Below are positions 59,250-64,000 of a DNA stretch of 64,000 nt, piece after piece. Both the position numbers and the translations under genes were made by a program. The notes under the pieces were generated by a model. The model was not told the DNA's origin, made no database searches, and was given only the letters and a program-made list of their open reading frames with translations. The first letter of the stretch is position 1. Each line of letters starts with the position of its first letter. Source of the DNA: Streptomyces sp. DSM 15324 (GTDB lineage Bacteria > Actinomycetota > Actinomycetes > Streptomycetales > Streptomycetaceae); assembly GCF_001514285.1 (NCBI RefSeq), contig NZ_KQ949027.1, positions 124,001-188,000 of the forward strand, given 5' to 3'.

Positions 59250-59561
59250 CCCACTGCCGCTTCGCAGGGGCGCGGGTGCTGTTGTGCAAGGGGCGCGGGG
59301 CTGCTGCTTCCGGCGCGCACGGGTGAGCGCGGTGGTGGACACGGGGCTTTCCAAGGGGCGCAGGCCACTGCTGCTTTCAAGGAGCGCGGGCCACTGCTGC
59401 TTTCAAGGGGCGCGGGGAACTGCGCGACAAGCCCCCACCACCCCGCACCCGACGACGAACCCAAGCGCCCCCGTCCCCCGAACCCTCCCGGACAACGCAG
59501 GGTGCCCTCCCCCAAAAGGGAAGGGCACCCCCACGTTCACGGCCGAAGCCGAGCGCAGCGC
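59250..59561. repeat. Repeat-rich intergenic segment with a dispersed Streptomyces element
   Basis: 312 bases without a gene. Several copies of GCAAGGGGCGCGGG- and TTTCAAGGGGCGCG-like units, most clearly CACTGCTGCTTTCAAGGAGC repeated at about 59367 and 59391, ending with GGGGCGCGGGGAACTGCGCG then ACAAGCCCCCACCA, a sequence I know as a widespread intergenic repeat of Streptomyces. The terminator at 59500-59530 closes the segment. Confidence 0.7.
59500..59530. terminator. Terminator between the tricorn gene and the small Gln-rich gene
   Basis: GGGTGCCCTCCC / GGGAAGGGCACCC with one bulge and loop CCAAAA, placed 32 bases past the stop of the minus-strand gene at 59562. Confidence 0.8.
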
Positions 59562-59741
59562 CTAGGCGTCGTAGTCCCGGTCGAGCCGGTCCTCGTCCTC
59601 ACGGCGCATCCGCTCCGCCTCCGGCTCCGTCTCACGCCGGCGGCCACGCTGCTGGACCTGCTCCTTGGCCTGCTGGGCCTTCTGCTTGGCCTGCTGCTGC
59701 CACTGCTGGGACTGGTCCTGCGTCTTGTCCTTCGTACCCAT
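59562..59741 (-). CDS. Small Gln-rich hydrophilic protein
   Basis: 59 residues from ATG 59741. Begins MGTKDKTQDQSQQWQQQAK, continues with Gln/Lys/Ala runs (AKEQVQQRG) and ends in an Arg/Glu/Asp-rich stretch finishing RLDRDYDA. It is probably a single helix, unstructured at the ends; no signal or membrane segment. Tandem-type Gln repeats are in step with the codons. Small proteins of this kind recur in Streptomyces without known function; I do not know its role. Its stop is followed by the terminator at 59500-59530. Confidence 0.75.
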   Translation of the reverse strand: MGTKDKTQDQSQQWQQQAKQKAQQAKEQVQQRGRRRETEPEAERMRREDEDRLDRDYDA

Positions 59742-59832
59742 GTGGGTTCACTCCTGTAGGGAGATGAGGGGATCCGGCCCCGTGCCGGGGCCTCGACCAG
59801 ATTCACACGGGCGGACACGCTGCGCATGTCGA

Positions 59833-60717
59833 TCAACTACGGTGCGTAGCACGGGCCGCCTCGTCGGCCTCGCCGCCCGCGCCCACCAGCCCCGTCCGCA
59901 TTCCCCGCACCCTGGGCGCGAACCGCTTCATCTCCCGCTGCCCGACGGTCCCGATGATCCCGGGGAGGTAGCCGCGTACGCCCTGCATCCCCCGCAGCCA
60001 CCACTGCCCGTACACATGGGAGGACCGCCGCTCCACGCCGGCGACGATCCGGTCCACCGCCGGCCCGAGCGGGTACGTCTTGTTCGACGGCCACGGCAGC
60101 CGCTGCCGCAACTCCCGCATGACCTCCTCCTGATCGGCGCCGCGCACCATGTCGGTGTCCGTCCAGGACAGATAGCCCACGCCGACCCGCACCCCCCGGT
60201 GACCGACCTCGGCCCGCAGACTGTGCGCGTACGCCTCCACCCCGGACTTCGAGGCGCAGTACGCCGTCATCATCGGCGCGGGCGTGATCGCGGCGAGCGA
60301 GGCGATCTGGAGGAGGTAGCCGCGGCTCTCCAGCAGCGCCGGGAGGAAGGCGCGGGCCGTGACCGCCGAGCCGATGAGGTTGACCTCGATGACCCGGCGC
60401 CAGGACTCCGGGTCGGAGTCGACGAACGGACCGCCGGACGCCACACCGGCGTTGGCGACCACGACGTCCACCCTGCCGAAGCGCTCCTTCACCTCCGCCG
60501 CGACCCGGGTCATCGCCTCGTGGTCGGTGACGTCGGCGTACCAGTGGCCGCTGTCGCCGCGCAGCCGCTCCGAGACCTGCTTGAGGGCGTCCGGCTCCAG
60601 CCCCACCAGCGCGAGGGTCGCCCCGCGCGCGGAGAGCTTGCGGGCGAGCAGCTCACCGACCCCGCGCGCCGCACCGGTGACGACGACGACCTGTCCCTCA
60701 AGCCCGACCCTGCTCAT
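59833..60717 (-). CDS. Short-chain dehydrogenase/reductase
   Basis: 294 residues from ATG 60717, overlapping the hydrolase stop by four bases. Classical SDR: TGAARGVG at 14-21 binds NAD(P), NAG near 89-91, Ser140 in LLQIAS, and Tyr153-x-x-x-Lys157 in YCASK as the catalytic pair. Third gene of the BVMO-hydrolase-SDR operon; it would oxidise or reduce the alcohol/ketone handled there. A C-terminal extension of about 60 residues (REMKRFAPRVRGMRTGLVGAGG) is longer than the core fold. Confidence 0.9.
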   Translation of the reverse strand: MSRVGLEGQVVVVTGAARGVGELLARKLSARGATLALVGLEPDALKQVSERLRGDSGHWYADVTDHEAMTRVAAEVKERFGRVDVVVANAGVASGGPFVDSDPESWRRVIEVNLIGSAVTARAFLPALLESRGYLLQIASLAAITPAPMMTAYCASKSGVEAYAHSLRAEVGHRGVRVGVGYLSWTDTDMVRGADQEEVMRELRQRLPWPSNKTYPLGPAVDRIVAGVERRSSHVYGQWWLRGMQGVRGYLPGIIGTVGQREMKRFAPRVRGMRTGLVGAGGEADEAARATHRS

Positions 60718-61607
60718 GCGCCCTCCTTCAACTGTGTGTACGTGACGACGAGTTCCCGGATCCTGCCCGTGACCACCCCGGGCGCCTCGACCGGCGTCAT
60801 ATGGCCGAGTCCGGGCAGTTCGGTCACGCCCAGGGAGTGCGGCAGCGCCGCCGCGATCCGGTGCGCGTGCACCGGCGGGGTCAGCCGGTCCGCGGTGCCG
60901 ACCACGACGGCCGTGGGCACCCGCAACTCCCCCACCGCGTGGTCGAGATCGAGCGCGCTCAGCACCCGCGACCAGGCGTGCCGCACCTGTCGCGGGCAGG
61001 CGTGCACGATCCGCGCGCACCGCTCCACCAGGTGCGGGGCCGAAGCGGCGCCCATCGTGGCGTACTTGAGGACCGACTTCGCGACCGGCGTGACCGGCCC
61101 CAGGGGCGCCCGCGAGCCGAGGACGCGCCCGGTCAGCCAGGTCCGCAGCCGGCCCGGCCGCAGCGGGACGACGGTGGACTCGGCGACCAGCCGCGAGGCG
61201 CCGGTGCTGCACAGCAGGACGGCCGCCCCGTGCTCCCGCACCCGGGGGCGCGCGGCGGCGGCCAGCACGGTCATGGCGCCCATCGAGTGGCCGACGAGCA
61301 CCGCGCGTTCACCGGGCGCGAGGGTCGCGGCGAGCACCGCCTCCAGGTCGTCGGCGAGCGCGTCCGTGCTGCACACCGGCGACGGCGGGGTGCGTCCGTG
61401 GCCGCGCTGGTCGTAGACGATGACCCGGTGGTCGGCGGCGAGGTCCCCGATCTGGGCCGCCCAGAACACGGTCGAGCAGGTCCAGCCGTGGGCGAGGACG
61501 ACCGGGGGCGCGTCCTCGGGGCCGTGCACCTCGACGTGCAGCCGGGTGCCGTCGGCGGAGACGGCGGTGAGTTCGCGGGCGGGCTTCGCGCCCCTGCTCG
61601 CCCTCAT
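60714..61607 (-). CDS. Alpha/beta hydrolase
   Basis: 297 residues from ATG 61607, overlapping the stop of the BVMO gene by four bases. Fold markers: oxyanion region LAHGWTCS near 38-45, nucleophile elbow GHSMGA with Ser108, acid in VVGTADRLTPPVH near 240, and catalytic His in LPGLGHMTPVEAP near 266-278. A ~70-residue cap (STVVPLRPGRLRTWLTG...) sits between. Together with the BVMO it would hydrolyse the ester produced by oxygen insertion. Cytoplasmic. Confidence 0.9.
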   Translation of the reverse strand: MRASRGAKPARELTAVSADGTRLHVEVHGPEDAPPVVLAHGWTCSTVFWAAQIGDLAADHRVIVYDQRGHGRTPPSPVCSTDALADDLEAVLAATLAPGERAVLVGHSMGAMTVLAAAARPRVREHGAAVLLCSTGASRLVAESTVVPLRPGRLRTWLTGRVLGSRAPLGPVTPVAKSVLKYATMGAASAPHLVERCARIVHACPRQVRHAWSRVLSALDLDHAVGELRVPTAVVVGTADRLTPPVHAHRIAAALPHSLGVTELPGLGHMTPVEAPGVVTGRIRELVVTYTQLKEGA

Positions 61608-63241
61608 GCGGTGACCTCGCTCTTCCCGGCGGCGTCCGGGACCTGTGCCGTCGGGGCCTCTGCGACTGCGACCTCTGGCGCGGGGGCCGGTGCCGCGGGG
61701 GCCGGTGCCGTCGGGGCCTCTGTGACTGCGACCTCTGGCGCGGGGGCCGGTGCCGCGGGGGCCGGTGCCGTCGGGGCGGGCGCCCGCAGCAGTTCGTACT
61801 CCGAGAGGTCCACGCGCCGGGTCGCGCGCCGGAACTCGCTCGTCGTGCCCGGCCAGACGGTGGTGTTGCGGCCGTTCGCGTCGAGGTACCAGCTGGTGCA
61901 GCCGCCGGTGTTCCACACGGTCCTCTTCATACGCTCCTGCACGCGCGCGTTCCAGGCGTCGACCGCGCCGGGCCGGGCGTCGAGGGCGGCACGCCCTCCG
62001 AGGACGTCCAGCTGCCGCAGATAGTCCGCCATGTAGTTCAGCTGGGACTCGATCATCAGGATCATCGAGGAGTTCCCGAGACCGGTGTTGGGGCCGATGA
62101 TCGACATCCAGTTGGGGAAGCCGGCGGCGGACGCGCCGCGCAGCGCGGCCATCCCGTCCTTCCAACTCTCCGCGAGGGTCCGCCCGCCGGCGCCCACCAC
62201 CCGCTCGGCGATCGGCATGTCCGTGACGTGGAACCCCGTACCGAAGACGATCACATCGGCCTCGGCCTCGGTGCCGTCGGCCGCCACCAGCGTGGAGCCG
62301 CGGATCTCGCTCAGCCCGCTCGCGACGACGTCGACGTTCGGCTGCGCGAGGGCCGGATAGTAGGTGTTCGACAGCAGGATCCGCTTGCAGCCGATGCGGT
62401 AGTCGGGGGTGAGCCTGGCCCGCAGGACCGGATCCTTGATCGAACGGGCCAGGTTGACCTTGGCGAGCCGCTCGACGAACCCGAGTTCGTCCGGGTGCCT
62501 GGTGAAGGCCTGCACCTGGAGCTCACGGATGCCCCACAGCAGCCCGCGCCGCAACTGCGTCGTGAACGGCAGCGCCCGGTGCAGGGCGCGCTCGGCGCCG
62601 CTGACGGCCCGGTCGACGCGCGGCATCACCCACGGCGGGGTGCGCTGGAACAGGGTCAGCCGCGAGACGTCCGGCTGGAGGGCCGGCACGATCTGGATCG
62701 CGGAGGCGCCCGTGCCGATCACCGCGACCCGCCTGCCGGTGAGGTCGTGGCCGTGGTCCCAGCGGGCGGAGTGGAACACCTCGCCGGGAAAGGTGCCGAG
62801 GCCGGGTACGTCCGGCACCTTGGGATCGGACAGCGGCCCGGTCGCGGAGACGACGACGTCGGCGACGTACCGCCCGGCGCTCGTCTCGATGTCCCAGCGC
62901 AGCTCCTGCGCGTCCCAGGTCATGCGCCGGACCTCGCGGCCGAACCGCAGATGCGGCCGCAGCCCGAACGTGTCCGTGACGTGCTCCAGGTAGGCGCGGA
63001 TGTGCTCCTGCCCGGAGAAGGTGCGCGGCCAGTCCGGGTTGGGCGCGAAGGAGAAGGAGTAGAGGTGGGAGGGCACGTCACAGGCGCATCCCGGGTAACT
63101 GTTGTCCCGCCAGGTGCCGCCGACGCCGTCGGCGCGCTCCAGCACGACGAAATCGGTGATCCCCTCGCGGCGCAGCCGCACGGCGGCCCCCAACCCGCCG
63201 AACCCGGACCCGATCACCGCCACCCGCACGTGTTCGGTCAT
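61604..63241 (-). CDS. Type I Baeyer-Villiger / flavin-containing monooxygenase
   Basis: 545 residues from ATG 63241. FAD motif GSGFGGLG at 11-18, second nucleotide motif GTGASA at 176-181 for NADPH, and between them the Baeyer-Villiger fingerprint F151-x-G-x-x-x-H157-x-x-x-W161, identifying a type I BVMO that inserts an O next to a ketone. FGTGFHVTDMP near 340 is also typical. The last 45 residues are a Pro/Ala tail with a duplicated 20-residue unit. First gene of the operon with a hydrolase and an SDR, all overlapping; divergent from a MerR gene. Substrate unknown. Confidence 0.92.
   Translation of the reverse strand: MTEHVRVAVIGSGFGGLGAAVRLRREGITDFVVLERADGVGGTWRDNSYPGCACDVPSHLYSFSFAPNPDWPRTFSGQEHIRAYLEHVTDTFGLRPHLRFGREVRRMTWDAQELRWDIETSAGRYVADVVVSATGPLSDPKVPDVPGLGTFPGEVFHSARWDHGHDLTGRRVAVIGTGASAIQIVPALQPDVSRLTLFQRTPPWVMPRVDRAVSGAERALHRALPFTTQLRRGLLWGIRELQVQAFTRHPDELGFVERLAKVNLARSIKDPVLRARLTPDYRIGCKRILLSNTYYPALAQPNVDVVASGLSEIRGSTLVAADGTEAEADVIVFGTGFHVTDMPIAERVVGAGGRTLAESWKDGMAALRGASAAGFPNWMSIIGPNTGLGNSSMILMIESQLNYMADYLRQLDVLGGRAALDARPGAVDAWNARVQERMKRTVWNTGGCTSWYLDANGRNTTVWPGTTSEFRRATRRVDLSEYELLRAPAPTAPAPAAPAPAPEVAVTEAPTAPAPAAPAPAPEVAVAEAPTAQVPDAAGKSEVTA
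61645..61778. repeat. 60-base coding tandem repeat in the BVMO tail
   Basis: Two 60-base units (61645-61704 and 61705-61764), differing at one visible position (GCGACT versus GTGACT), plus a 14-base start of a third. Encodes the Pro/Ala tail repeat. Multiple of three, so length may vary among strains. Confidence 0.9.
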
Positions 63242-63307
63242 GCCGACTCCTCCTGCCGTACGACGCCCCGGCGCGACGACTCCTCGGCGCGACGACTCCT
63301 CGCCACC

Positions 63308-63327
63308 GCGCCAGTGAACACTGGCGC
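63308..63327. promoter_or_regulatory. Operator candidate between the BVMO operon and merR
   Basis: GCGCCAGTG-AA-CACTGGCGC, perfect 9-bp arms around two bases, 67 bases before the BVMO start and 83 bases before the MerR start. Likely MerR-type or other regulator site shared by both directions. Confidence 0.65.
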
Positions 63328-63409
63328 AATCGGACTGTAGAGCAGCTCCGTACCGAGCGGTAGGGTCCGGGAGAGGGAAGTTACCGGCGGTTCGACATAG
63401 GCTTCCGCC

Positions 63410-64000
63410 GTGGCGGACAAGCGCGAATACCGGGCGGAGGAGCTGGCCGGCCAGGCCGGCATCACAGTGCGCACCCTGCGCTTCTACCGGGAGCGCAAAC
63501 TGCTCGGGCCGCCACGCCGCGAGGGCCGTATCGCCTGGTACGACGACCACCACCTGGCCCGGCTGCGCACCATCGCCGCCCTCCTGGAGCGCGGCCACAC
63601 CCTGAACGGCATCGCGGAGCTGGCCGACGCCCTCGACCACGGGCGGGACGTGGCCGACCTGATCGGCGTCGGCGGCCCCACCGAGGAGGAGCCCATCCGC
63701 CTCACCCCCGAGGAACTCGCCGCCCGCTTCGAGGGCCAGGTCACCCCCGAGAACCTCGCCGCCGCCCTCGAACTCGGCTACCTCGGCACCGACGGCGACG
63801 ACATCGTCCACATCAGCCGCCGCCTCCTGGACGTCTCCGCCGCCCTGGTCCGCGAGGGCATCCCGCTCGCCGAGGTCCTCTCGGCCGGCGCCCGCGTCCG
63901 GGCCCACGCCGACGCCCTCGCCGACCTCTTCACCACCCTGGTCCTGCGCCACGCACCCGAATCCGACCTGCCCCGCCTGCGGCCACTGGCGAGGAGCGTG
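63410..64000 (+). CDS. MerR-family regulator, C-terminus cut by window edge
   Basis: At least 197 residues from GTG 63410, still open at base 64000. MerR winged helix at the N-terminus: EYRAEELAGQAGITVRTLRFYRERKLLGPPRREGRIAWYDDHHLARLRTIAALLERGHTLNGIAELADAL at 6-75. The effector part has no Cys cluster, so it is not a metal sensor; it continues AALELGYLGTDGDDIVHISRRLLDVSAALVREGIPLAEVLSAG. Divergent from the BVMO-hydrolase-SDR operon, which it probably controls. Missing C-terminal end prevents a closer family call. Confidence 0.88.
   Translation, partial: MADKREYRAEELAGQAGITVRTLRFYRERKLLGPPRREGRIAWYDDHHLARLRTIAALLERGHTLNGIAELADALDHGRDVADLIGVGGPTEEEPIRLTPEELAARFEGQVTPENLAAALELGYLGTDGDDIVHISRRLLDVSAALVREGIPLAEVLSAGARVRAHADALADLFTTLVLRHAPESDLPRLRPLARSV

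Noticed and set aside
59833..64000. Part of a natural-product gene cluster
   Set aside because: BVMO, hydrolase and SDR alone, with MerR, fit a catabolic operon; no synthase or carrier-protein genes are visible up to the window end.

Overview
The window is chromosomal DNA of a Streptomyces or a very close relative. It has very high GC with strong third-position G/C bias, many GTG and some TTG starts, and genera-typical genes: an SsgA-like sporulation protein, galT-galE-galK in one operon with a divergent sodium:solute symporter, and the divergent pair tam/tamR. From about 4.4 kb to 46 kb the gene order matches what I remember of the S. coelicolor core around SCO3122-SCO3161. That comparison is from memory and was not searched.

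Layout. 0-2 kb: a toxin/immunity-type island with a WHH-nuclease/SUKH fusion cut by the left edge, a YwqJ-like deaminase and a SUKH-3 protein. 2-4.5 kb: an orphan histidine kinase, a lower-GC helix-turn-helix gene of unknown role and tRNA-Gln(UUG). 4.5-13 kb: housekeeping genes (glmU, prs, rplY, pth, a membrane protein, a sortase-anchored surface protein, ppc). 13-18 kb: acyl desaturase with its TetR regulator, a CsbD-like protein, tam/tamR, a LuxR-type response regulator and a GNAT. 18-24 kb: gal operon and symporter, then a decayed dapA-like fragment in tandem repeats. 24-31 kb: a second LuxR regulator whose receiver lacks the phospho-acceptor Asp, two paralogous PQQ-propeller membrane proteins and an ABC-F ATPase. 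31-38 kb: Uma2 nuclease, ispE-rsmA-rpfB-tatD block, zinc-ribbon protein, repeat-rich gap and rsmI. 38-44 kb: protein O-mannosyltransferase, two tandem class B PBPs and ssgE. 44-48 kb: a cobalt/nickel ECF transporter (cbiM with fused cbiN-like part, cbiQ, cbiO) joined by overlapping codons to ohrR, then ohr. 48-52.5 kb: serine hydrolase, DUF1876 protein, YbaK-type deacylase, divergent hxlR/ridA and two poorly known genes. 52.8-56 kb: MMPL exporter with TetR. 56-59.2 kb: a tricorn protease homologue. 59.2-64 kb: repeats, a small Gln-rich protein and a BVMO-hydrolase-SDR operon divergent from a MerR gene that runs off the right edge.

Functional links: the gal genes give the Leloir pathway with its probable galactose importer. 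tamR responds to central-carbon signals and sits next to the methyltransferase that detoxifies trans-aconitate. ispE, rsmA, rpfB and tatD form the usual actinobacterial block of isoprenoid synthesis, ribosome maturation and cell-wall resuscitation. pmt, the PBPs and ssgE concern the cell surface and sporulation.

Many intergenic regions hold well-formed operator-like repeats: periodic 15-bp half-turn arrays at tam/tamR and at the desaturase, 11-bp iterons before galT, a 20-bp perfect palindrome before the first PBP, and single palindromes before cbiM, the BVMO operon, the tricorn gene and the zinc-ribbon gene. These are the most testable new observations here. The least ordinary gene content is the toxin/immunity island at the left edge.
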